From contig NZ_JAMZDZ010000001.1 in assembly GCF_024172085.1 (NCBI RefSeq), forward strand, positions 6,882,001 through 6,946,000: 64,000 nucleotides of DNA, in the 5' to 3' direction. The notes under the pieces were generated by a model that worked only from the letters and a program-made list of their open reading frames with translations, was not told the origin of the DNA and did no database searches. The DNA comes from Hamadaea flava. Its GTDB lineage: Bacteria; Actinomycetota; Actinomycetes; Mycobacteriales; Micromonosporaceae. Shown here piece by piece: positions 33,291 to 44,468 of the stretch (position 1 is its first letter; every line of letters starts with the position of its first letter). A program made the position numbers and the translations under genes.

Positions 33291-35357
33291 ATGCTGCCGG
33301 CCGATAATCCGTTCGCCACCCCCAGCGACCTGCCTTACGAGGTTCCGCCGTTCGACCGGATCGCCGAGGAGCACTACCTCCCGGCACTGCGGGCGGGCAT
33401 GGCCGAGCAGCGCGCCGAGGTCGAGGCCATCGCCGTCCAGGCCGACGAGCCGACCTTCGAGAACACGCTGGTCGCCTTGGAGCGGACGGGCCGGCTGTTG
33501 CAGCGGGTCTCGCTCGCCTTCTACAACGTCACCGGTGCCGACACCACGCCTGGCCTGCAGGAGATCGAGGCCGAGATCGCGCCTGAGACGGCGGCCCACA
33601 GCGACGCCATCTTCCTCGACAAGCGGCTCTACGCCCGGATCAGCTCGCTCTACGAGCGCCGTGACTCGCTCGGGCTCGACCCCGAGTCGGCGTGGCTGCT
33701 CGAGCGCTATCACACCGAGTTCGTCCGGGCGGGCGCGCAACTGTCCGATGAGGACGCAGAGCGGCTGCGGGCGTACAACGCCGAGCTGGCCACGCTGTGC
33801 ACGGCGTTCGGCAACCAGCTGCTGGCCGACACCAACGACAGCGCCGTCGTGGTCTCCGACGCCGCCGAGCTGGCCGGGCTCTCCGACGACGCGATCGCGT
33901 CGGCCCACGAGGCGGCCAAGGCCCGCGACCTCGACGGTTACGCGCTCACCCTCATCCTCCCGACCGCTCAGCCGCCGCTCGCGTCGCTCCACGACCGCGG
34001 CTTGCGCCAGCGGATCCATCAGACCTCGGTGGTACGCGGAGCGCAGAGCAACGACAACGACACGTCCGATCTCGTACGCCGGATCGTCAGGTTGCGCGCC
34101 GAACGGGCGCGACTGCTGGGGTATCCGCATCACGCGGCGTACCAGATCGAGGACAACACCGCGCGGACCGCGGACGCCGCGCTGGGCATGCTGGCGAAGC
34201 TGGCGCCGGCGGCGGTGGCCAACGCGGAGGCCGAGCTGGCCGACCTGCAGGCGGTCGTGGACGCGGAGGGCGGCGGCTTCGCGGTCGAGGCCTGGGACTG
34301 GGCCTATTACACCGAGAAGGTCCGCAAGCAGCGCTACGACATCGACGAGAGCGAGCTGCGGCCGTACTTCGAGTTGGAGCGCGTGCTGGTCGACGGGGTC
34401 TTCCACGCCGCCGGCAAGCTCTACGGCCTGGGCTTCAGCGAGCGCCACGACCTGCCCGGCTACCACCCGGACGTGCGCGTCTTCGAGGTGTTCAACTCCG
34501 ACGGGACGGCGCTCGGCCTGTTCTACGGCGACTTCTACACCCGCGACTCCAAGCGGGGCGGCGCCTGGATGAACAGCCTGGTGACCCAGTCGCACCTGTT
34601 CGGCTCCAAGCCGGTCGTGGTGAACAACCTCAACATCAGCAAGCCGCCGGCCGGTGAGCCGACGCTGCTCACGCTGGACGAGGTGCGGACGATGTTCCAC
34701 GAGTTCGGGCACGCGCTGCACGGGCTCTTCTCCAACGTCCGGTACCCCAAGTTCACCGGTACGCGTGTCCCGCGCGACTTCGTGGAGTTCCCCTCACAGG
34801 TGAACGAGGTCTGGATGCTGTGGCCGGAGGTGCTGAGCAACTACGCGACGCACTACCAGACCGGCGAGCGGCTGCCGCAGGAGATCGTCGACCGGTTGCA
34901 GGCTGCGGCGAAGTTCAATGAGGGCTTCGCCACGACCGAGTACCTCGCGGCGGCGTTGCTGGACTTGGCGTACCACACGCTGACCGTGGAGGACCTGGAA
35001 GCGCCGGGGCTGCTCGACGACGTGGTGGCGTTCGAGGCCGACGCGCTGACGAAGGCCGGAGTGAACGTGCCGGCGGTGCCGCCGCGCTACCGGACGACCT
35101 ACTTCGCGCACATCTTCACCGGGTCGGCGTACAGCGCCGGGTACTACTCCTACATCTGGAGCGAGGTGCTCGACGCCGACACCGTCGAGTGGTTCAAGGA
35201 GCAGGGCGGCCTGCTCCGGAGCAGCGGCGACACGTTCCGCACCGAGCTGCTGTCGCGGGGCGGCACGGCGGACGCGCTCAGCTTCTTCCGGGGCTTCCGG
35301 GGCCGTGATCCGCAGATCGAGCCGCTGCTGACGCGACGGGGCCTCGACCGCGCCTGA
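33291..35357 (+). CDS. M3 family zinc metallopeptidase (dipeptidyl carboxypeptidase-like)
   Basis: 688-residue cytoplasmic oligopeptidase. The zinc site is FHEFGHALHGLFS with HEFGH at 470-474 (catalytic Glu471); the third ligand should lie in FVEFPSQVNEVW, 25 residues on. Other family blocks are LPYEVPPFDRIAEEHYLPAL at the N-terminus, FYGDFYTRDSKRGGAWMNS, and GSAYSAGYYSYIWSEVLDAD then FRGRDPQIEPLLTRRG at the end, as in Dcp. ATG 33291 follows GAGAGGGAGC. Palindromic repeat C lies 37 bases after the stop. Confidence 0.94.
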   Translation: MLPADNPFATPSDLPYEVPPFDRIAEEHYLPALRAGMAEQRAEVEAIAVQADEPTFENTLVALERTGRLLQRVSLAFYNVTGADTTPGLQEIEAEIAPETAAHSDAIFLDKRLYARISSLYERRDSLGLDPESAWLLERYHTEFVRAGAQLSDEDAERLRAYNAELATLCTAFGNQLLADTNDSAVVVSDAAELAGLSDDAIASAHEAAKARDLDGYALTLILPTAQPPLASLHDRGLRQRIHQTSVVRGAQSNDNDTSDLVRRIVRLRAERARLLGYPHHAAYQIEDNTARTADAALGMLAKLAPAAVANAEAELADLQAVVDAEGGGFAVEAWDWAYYTEKVRKQRYDIDESELRPYFELERVLVDGVFHAAGKLYGLGFSERHDLPGYHPDVRVFEVFNSDGTALGLFYGDFYTRDSKRGGAWMNSLVTQSHLFGSKPVVVNNLNISKPPAGEPTLLTLDEVRTMFHEFGHALHGLFSNVRYPKFTGTRVPRDFVEFPSQVNEVWMLWPEVLSNYATHYQTGERLPQEIVDRLQAAAKFNEGFATTEYLAAALLDLAYHTLTVEDLEAPGLLDDVVAFEADALTKAGVNVPAVPPRYRTTYFAHIFTGSAYSAGYYSYIWSEVLDADTVEWFKEQGGLLRSSGDTFRTELLSRGGTADALSFFRGFRGRDPQIEPLLTRRGLDRA

Positions 35358-35394
35358 CGCGGACGCCCTCTCCCTACGCGTACGCCCTCTCTGG

Positions 35395-35453
35395 GCGGAT
35401 CAGGGTTCTGCATGCTTCCGAGGGACTCGGAAGCATGCAGAACCCTGATCCGC
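35395..35453. repeat. Palindromic repeat, copy C: perfect 28-bp hairpin
   Basis: Arms 35395-35422 and 35426-35453 are exactly complementary over 28 bases with a GGA loop; the GATC-to-GATC core is 35398-35450, again 53 bases. Against the other copies, positions 9-11 of the core are changed (GGTTCTGC against GGATATGC), and the opposite arm is changed to match (GCAGAACC). It lies between the M3 peptidase stop and the next gene, so it may also stop transcription. Confidence 0.95.
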
Positions 35454-35529
35454 ACCGGACGGTGACCGTTTATCCGGGTACGCCCACCGGGGGCAGCGCG
35501 AACCAGTGACCAGGCCCTAAGCTCCGCCG

Positions 35530-39799
<4,270 letters not shown>

Positions 39800-39828
39800 T
39801 TCGGAGGCGTACGCATTAGAATGCGCCA

Positions 39829-40371
39829 ATGCTTGAGTGGCTGCGGCGTAACGGCTTCTGGCTCCGGGTCGAGGCCGGGCTGACCGTCCTGGGGCTGCTC
39901 GCCGTGGGCGTGGCCGGGCCGTTGCGCGTACCGTCCGAACAGGACGTTCTGGCCGCGCTCGCGCCCCAGGTGGTCGCGGCGTTGGAACGGGTGTCGCCGG
40001 CTGAGCATCACAATCACGGGCACGAGGTGACCGCCGGTGACCGGGTGCTGTGCGCCGCCGAGCCGTTCGGCTTCGAACCTCCGGACGCCCAGAGCGTTTC
40101 CGAGGTGCGCGTGGCGTACGCGTATTACCTGTGCGCGGCCGCGCCACCCGGTACGCCGTGGGACCAGTCCGCGCGGATCTCCGGTCCGGTGGCCGTGCGG
40201 CTGAGCCAGCCGCCGGTGGTACGCATCGCGCAGGCCGGGGCGGGCTATCCCGAGCGGGTCAAGGCGCTGATCCCGGCGCGGTATCAGGCCCGGGTGAACG
40301 GGTTCGCCGACAGTGCGGTGCCGGCTCGGCTGCGGCAGCGCTACGAGGAGCAGGTGGCGGCTCAGGCCTGA
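39829..40371 (+). CDS. Membrane-anchored hypothetical protein
   Basis: 180 residues with one N-terminal hydrophobic segment (about 15-31, RVEAGLTVLGLLAVGVAG) and a soluble remainder predicted outside the cell. PAEHHNHGHEVTAGD is a conspicuous His cluster, and two cysteines (RVLCAAEPF and AYYLCAAAPP) could form a disulphide. No known family is recognised. Its end overlaps the convergent epimerase gene by 10 bases. Confidence 0.65.
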   Translation: MLEWLRRNGFWLRVEAGLTVLGLLAVGVAGPLRVPSEQDVLAALAPQVVAALERVSPAEHHNHGHEVTAGDRVLCAAEPFGFEPPDAQSVSEVRVAYAYYLCAAAPPGTPWDQSARISGPVAVRLSQPPVVRIAQAGAGYPERVKALIPARYQARVNGFADSAVPARLRQRYEEQVAAQA

Positions 40372-41216
40372 GTACGCCAGCTGTGCTCGGGTTCGTAGCC
40401 GAGCACCTTGCGAGCCTTGTCGATGCTGAGCAGCGTCTCGGTGCCGGCGACCTCCCGGGTCACCGTGACGTCGGGGAAGACCTCGGCGGCCAGCTCCGCT
40501 GACGCGCGGCTCATCACGGTGTCGGCGTTGGCGATGATGAAGACCTCCAGGCCGGGCGTGGTGTATTCGAGCGCCTTGCGGACCGCCTGGGCGCCGTCGC
40601 GGGCGTCGATGTAGCCCCAGAGGTTCCACTTGCGCAGCCGCGCGTCGGCGTCGAACCCGGGGAAGCGGGGGTAGTCGCCGGGCTCCATGACGTTGGAGAA
40701 CCGCAGCCCGATCATCTTCAGCCGGGGGTCCCAACGGCAGAACTGCCCCGCGATGGTCTCGTCGACGAGCTTGCCCAGCGAGTACGCCGACTCCGGCCGG
40801 GGCGGATGCGTCTCGTCGATGGGGATGGCGAGCGGCGGGGTGTCCAGCGGCAGGCCGAGCAACGTCTCGCTGGACGCCCAGACGATGTTGCGGATGCCGG
40901 CCACCCGCGCCGCCTCGAAGATGTTGTAGCTGGCCGTCACGTTGTTGTGGAAGATCACCGCGTTCGGGGCGACGCCGGGCGCGGGCAGGGCCGCCAGGTG
41001 CACCACCGCGTCGAGCTGGGCGTACCGGTCGTCGACGCCGCTCAGCGCGCCCGCGACCTGCCCGTAGTCGGTCAGGTCCACCCGGGTGAACCGGGCTCTG
41101 GGGTCGCTCGGCGGCACGATGTCCAGGACGTGTACCTCGTAGCCGTGGGCGAGCAGATCCGCCACGACTGCCCGGCCCAGCTTTCCGCTTCCTCCGGTTA
41201 CCGCCACATGCGTCAT
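40362..41216 (-). CDS. NAD-dependent epimerase/dehydratase (SDR)
   Basis: 284-residue extended short-chain dehydrogenase. It shows the nucleotide-binding MTHVAVTGGSGKLGRAVV, LDIVPPSDP after beta-2, VVHLAALPAPG, ASSETLLG, the catalytic YSLGK motif, and LRFSNVMEPGDY. The substrate is probably a sugar nucleotide or similar, not decidable here. The start is ATG 41216, because the Rossmann motif then begins at residue 8; upstream in-frame sequence belongs to a divergent promoter region. Confidence 0.88.
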   Translation of the reverse strand: MTHVAVTGGSGKLGRAVVADLLAHGYEVHVLDIVPPSDPRARFTRVDLTDYGQVAGALSGVDDRYAQLDAVVHLAALPAPGVAPNAVIFHNNVTASYNIFEAARVAGIRNIVWASSETLLGLPLDTPPLAIPIDETHPPRPESAYSLGKLVDETIAGQFCRWDPRLKMIGLRFSNVMEPGDYPRFPGFDADARLRKWNLWGYIDARDGAQAVRKALEYTTPGLEVFIIANADTVMSRASAELAAEVFPDVTVTREVAGTETLLSIDKARKVLGYEPEHSWRTQA

Positions 41217-41331
41217 GCCCTTATCCTGCCCGTACGCCGTCCGTGCCGACAAATCGCCGTTTTTCTGCGAACCGCCCAGAGTGGCCGCTAGGTTGATCCG
41301 CGGGACCAAGGGAGGATCTCGGGAAGGGGAC

Positions 41332-41586
41332 GTGCCCAAGATGCCCAGTAAGAAGACGTACATCGCGGCCGGCGTCATCGCCGCGGGTTCGGCGGCCGCA
41401 GTCACGGCGTACGCGGTGCGCCGTAAGCGCAGCCGGGACAAGGCTGTCGACGAAGAACTCGCCGTCCTGATCGACGAGGTCGAGGCCGAGCTGAGCGACT
41501 CGCCGCAGGCCGGCGACTCCGCGAAGAAGGCCGCCGCCACCGCGAAGGACGACTTGCTCGGCGCGAAGCCGTCCTTCGACGCCTGA
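41332..41586 (+). CDS. Small single-pass membrane protein
   Basis: 84 residues starting at GTG 41332 behind GGAAGGGG (an ATG three codons later is also possible). One hydrophobic segment (about 9-25, YIAAGVIAAGSAAAVTAYAV) is followed by a basic patch VRRKRSRDK and an acidic helical end. No known family. It is divergent from the epimerase, and convergent with the CIS operon, with palindromic repeat D between. Confidence 0.65.
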   Translation: MPKMPSKKTYIAAGVIAAGSAAAVTAYAVRRKRSRDKAVDEELAVLIDEVEAELSDSPQAGDSAKKAAATAKDDLLGAKPSFDA

Positions 41587-41610
41587 TCACCCGGCCGGGT
41601 GACACCGCTG

Positions 41611-41663
41611 GATCAGGGATGTGCGTGCTTGCGAGGCGCTCGGACAGCTGCATGTCCCTGATC
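41611..41663. repeat. 53-bp palindromic repeat, copy D (end of the CIS operon)
   Basis: Runs GATCAGGGATGTGCGTGC ... GCTGCATGTCCCTGATC. The outer nine bases pair perfectly; the middle has several changes. It lies between convergent genes, 9 bases past the stop of the last CIS gene on the minus strand, so it could be a bidirectional terminator. Confidence 0.88.
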
Positions 41664-41672
41664 TGCGGCGGA

Positions 41673-42428
41673 TCAGGTTTTCGTGAGGGCGGCGGTGACG
41701 CGTACCGCCTTGACGATGGCGGGGATCGAGCCGATGAGCAGCACGATGCCCCACACGATCCCGGTGACGGCGAAGATGATCGCGCCGATGTCGTCCAGGA
41801 TGCTGACGAAGATCAGCGGCAGCAGGCCGTGCAGGAACTCCAGGCACAGCGTGCAGACCAGCGAGGTCAGGATCAGCAGCACGAGCCCCTTGTTCTGCAG
41901 GAACCGCGGCTGGGCCAGGATCAGCAGGAGCGCCCAGGCCAGCTTGAGGAACATCAGCAGGCCGACGATGACCGAGGCCTTCGCGACCGGGAAGAATCCC
42001 CAGATCGCCAGGTACGCCATCGTCCCGAAGGGGAACGCGAAGACCAGCGAGATCATCACCATCAGCTCGATGAACGCGATGATGAGCATGACGATCGAGA
42101 CGATGATCAGGATGATCGAGCCGATCAGCGTCGCGATGCCCTGCACTCGGCCCTGCACCCGGTCGGGCACGACCAGGCTCAGGGTGAACAGGCCGGTCGT
42201 GTAGAGCGCGATGATGTCGATGAAGGCCAGGTACATGATTCCCCGGCCGGGCGGCTCCGAGACGTTGCCGATGTCGCCGAGGTCGACGTCCATGCCGTCG
42301 GCGGTGTGGGCCAGCGCGCCGGAGGCGTCGAGCCCGCCGAGCATGAGCCCGGAGCCGAGTTCGACCAGCACGACGAGCGTGACCGCCAGGAAGGCCAGGA
42401 GCAGGAACGGTTTGCGTAGTTCGCCCAT
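41673..42428 (-). CDS. Polytopic membrane protein at the end of the CIS operon
   Basis: 251 residues with about six hydrophobic segments (around 8-30, 65-83, 95-125, 130-150, 157-175, 195-240) and little else; the first extracellular loop holds HTADGMDVDLGDIGNVSEPP. It follows two other membrane proteins on the same strand in the CIS operon, starting behind GGGAGGAG. No transporter family is recognised. A role in membrane docking or release of the injection particle is suggested only by location. Confidence 0.7.
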   Translation of the reverse strand: MGELRKPFLLLAFLAVTLVVLVELGSGLMLGGLDASGALAHTADGMDVDLGDIGNVSEPPGRGIMYLAFIDIIALYTTGLFTLSLVVPDRVQGRVQGIATLIGSIILIIVSIVMLIIAFIELMVMISLVFAFPFGTMAYLAIWGFFPVAKASVIVGLLMFLKLAWALLLILAQPRFLQNKGLVLLILTSLVCTLCLEFLHGLLPLIFVSILDDIGAIIFAVTGIVWGIVLLIGSIPAIVKAVRVTAALTKT

Positions 42429-42440
42429 GTCTCCTCCCGG

Positions 42441-42926
42441 TCATCCGGCCGTCGCGACGACGGTGCACTGGGTGCCGAGACCCGGGCAGGTCAGCTCGAT
42501 CTCGGTTCGGGTGTCGACGGCGATCTGGGCGACCGCCTGATCGGGGGTCGGCGACGGCTGCGGGGACGGGTCGACGGTGTCCTTGACGCGTACGTCGGCT
42601 CCGCCGGGCGCAGGCGCCTTGACCGTGAACGTCTTCGAACTGCGCAGTGTCAGGGTCTTCAATCCGCCCGGGTCGGCGACGGTCAGCGTGCACGAGCCGG
42701 TGAACGTGAAGGTGGCGGGTCTGCCGTCGACCGCGCAGGGCGCGGTGACCGTCGTCGGGTCCACCGCGGACTGCTTGGCCCCGAACTTGCCGAGCCAGCT
42801 CAGGAAGTCGGGCGGATCGGCGGCGTCGCCGTCCCCGCGCCGGCCGCCGAGCCCGACAGCCAGCACGAAGAGGACGATCAGCACGACGGCGAGGCCGATC
42901 AGCAGCACCTTCTGCTTCGTGCTCAC
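42441..42926 (-). CDS. Membrane-anchored extracellular protein in the CIS operon
   Basis: 161 residues. After VSTKQK there is one hydrophobic anchor (about 7-26), then a beta-rich region with CAVDGRPATFTFTGSCTLTV and LTCPGLGTQCTVVAT holding four cysteines, presumably two disulphides, and a Pro-rich linker PSPQPSPTPD. GTG 42926 overlaps the stop of the upstream gene. No family is recognised. Likely works with the neighbouring anchored protein. Confidence 0.65.
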   Translation of the reverse strand: MSTKQKVLLIGLAVVLIVLFVLAVGLGGRRGDGDAADPPDFLSWLGKFGAKQSAVDPTTVTAPCAVDGRPATFTFTGSCTLTVADPGGLKTLTLRSSKTFTVKAPAPGGADVRVKDTVDPSPQPSPTPDQAVAQIAVDTRTEIELTCPGLGTQCTVVATAG

Positions 42927-43930
42927 GGCTTCAGCAACGGGATCTTCGTGATGAGCACGAGGTCTCCCGGATTGATGAAGATGCCGCTGGAGGTGATCAC
43001 GATCTGGTCGACACCGGCGAAGTAGCCGCCGCTCGCCGCGTTCTTGCCGACGATGCGCAGGGTTAGCGTGTGGTTGCCGGCGGCCAGTTTGAACGAGCCG
43101 ACGGTCAGCAGCCCGGTTTTGCGGACGTCCGCGGTGTAACCCGCGAACGTGCCGCCGACGAGCTGACCGTCCACCGTCCACACCGTGTCGGCGTAGTCGA
43201 ACGAGGTCGTGCGTACGGTGCGCAGGGCGAGCGTGGCCTCGTGGTCGGTCTGGAAGGTGACCGACAACGTCTCGTCCACGGCGTGCGCCTGGAACCACAG
43301 CTGCCGGTTGCCGCTCCAGGCGAAGCCGCAGCAGTTGTCCTGCACGACGACGGCGGTGGTGGCGTTCTTGCGGAACAGTTGCGCGCTGGGGACCAGGCTC
43401 TCGGCCTCCCAGGTGAGGTTGATCGGGGTGACCGGAGTGGGCGAGGCCGACGGCGACGGGCTGGTGCTCGGCAGCACCTCCGGCTTGCCCTTGTTCGACA
43501 CGATCAGCCAGGTCACGATGCTGCCGACGAGCAGCACGAGGGCCACCGCGGCGGCGATCCACGGCCACATCGGTTTGGGCTTCTCCTTCGGCTTCCACTC
43601 GAAGGCGACCCGGCCGCTGGTCCGCGACGACTCCTCCGGCGCGGTGTTCGCCGAGTACGCCAGCCCGACGACGTCGGCGCGGGCGGGCGCGGTGCCGGCC
43701 GGAACCTTGAGCTTGACCAGGAATTCGACGGATTCGTTGGGGCCGACCCGCCGTTGCGGCTCGGCGACGGAGAACCAGTCCCGCTGCGCGCCGTCACCGG
43801 GGATCACGTCGAAGACCACGGTGTCGGCGGCCGCGCCCGGATTGGTGACGCTGAACTTCAGTTCGCCGGCGTTCTCGGCGTTCAGAGTGAACTGCTCGGC
43901 GAGGGGGACCACGGCCCACTCGGTCGTCAT
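42923..43930 (-). CDS. Membrane protein with Ig-like N-domain and CBM-like C-domain
   Basis: 335 residues. The N-terminal 105 residues form an immunoglobulin-like beta-sandwich typical of actinobacterial FHA/Ig modules (FTLNAENAGELKFSVTNPGA ... VEFLVKLKVPAG). A hydrophobic segment (about 123-148, PWIAAAVALVLLVGSIVTWL) and a Ser/Pro/Thr linker follow. The C-terminal 160 residues look like a carbohydrate-binding beta-sandwich (WEAESLVPSA, FAGYTADVRKTG, LAAGNHTLTLRIVG). So one face is cytoplasmic, the other probably binds glycans or wall. ATG 43930 follows AGGAG, 10 bases after the tail-protein gene. Confidence 0.72.
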   Translation of the reverse strand: MTTEWAVVPLAEQFTLNAENAGELKFSVTNPGAAADTVVFDVIPGDGAQRDWFSVAEPQRRVGPNESVEFLVKLKVPAGTAPARADVVGLAYSANTAPEESSRTSGRVAFEWKPKEKPKPMWPWIAAAVALVLLVGSIVTWLIVSNKGKPEVLPSTSPSPSASPTPVTPINLTWEAESLVPSAQLFRKNATTAVVVQDNCCGFAWSGNRQLWFQAHAVDETLSVTFQTDHEATLALRTVRTTSFDYADTVWTVDGQLVGGTFAGYTADVRKTGLLTVGSFKLAAGNHTLTLRIVGKNAASGGYFAGVDQIVITSSGIFINPGDLVLITKIPLLKP

Positions 43931-43940
43931 GAGGGTGCTC

Positions 43941-44468
43941 CTAAGCGGTAGGAATGGGGGGCAGGGCAGGTTCGACGACCACCTCGAAGGTGGTGGCGGC
44001 CGGTTTCTCCACGGAGACCAGGCGGGTGACCAGGGCCAGCCGGTCGGCGGCGGCCGGGGGTACGCGGACGATCAGGTGGAAGGGACGATCGGCGGGCTCG
44101 ACCACGGTGAACCCCGGTACGCCGGTCGCGACCTCCAGGGCGCGGCGCATCCCGTAGGGCGTACCGCGCCATTGGGCCAGGTGTGCCCCGATGGCGACCA
44201 GGTTGCGCAGGTCGCCGGGGCGGATCGGCAGCCGGGCCCCGGACGGCGAGGTGATCACCTGATCCAGGGCGACCCACCGGGTGAGGTACGCGGCCAGCGC
44301 CTCCGACGTCCGGTACGCCGAGAAGAGCGAGTCGACGTCGGCGAGCAGCCGTTCGTCCGGCTCGTGCAGGGTCTCCATCGCGTCGAGCAGCGCGCTGAGC
44401 ACGCTGCCGGGGACGGCGGCCCGCTGATACGCGGCTGGGAGCAGCCGCTCAATCGCCGCTCGGCGCAT
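43941..44468 (-). CDS. Tail protein I-like baseplate component (Pvc12 position)
   Basis: 175 residues. The N-terminal half resembles phage P2 gpI/tail-protein-I modules: LLPAAYQRAAVPGSVLSALL, LHEPDERLLADVDSLFSAYR, YLTRWVALDQ, and NLVAIGAHLAQWRGTPYGM then RRALEVATGVPGFTVVE. In eCIS this gene normally follows the J-like baseplate gene and forms part of the baseplate wedge. It overlaps that gene by 20 bases. The C-terminal part is an extra beta-rich extension ending VVVEPALPPIPTA. Confidence 0.75.
   Translation of the reverse strand: MRRAAIERLLPAAYQRAAVPGSVLSALLDAMETLHEPDERLLADVDSLFSAYRTSEALAAYLTRWVALDQVITSPSGARLPIRPGDLRNLVAIGAHLAQWRGTPYGMRRALEVATGVPGFTVVEPADRPFHLIVRVPPAAADRLALVTRLVSVEKPAATTFEVVVEPALPPIPTA

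Noticed and set aside
35395-35453. Copy C as only an ordinary terminator
   Set aside because: It belongs to a dispersed family with fixed length, has no T tract, and other copies lie inside genes or before start codons.
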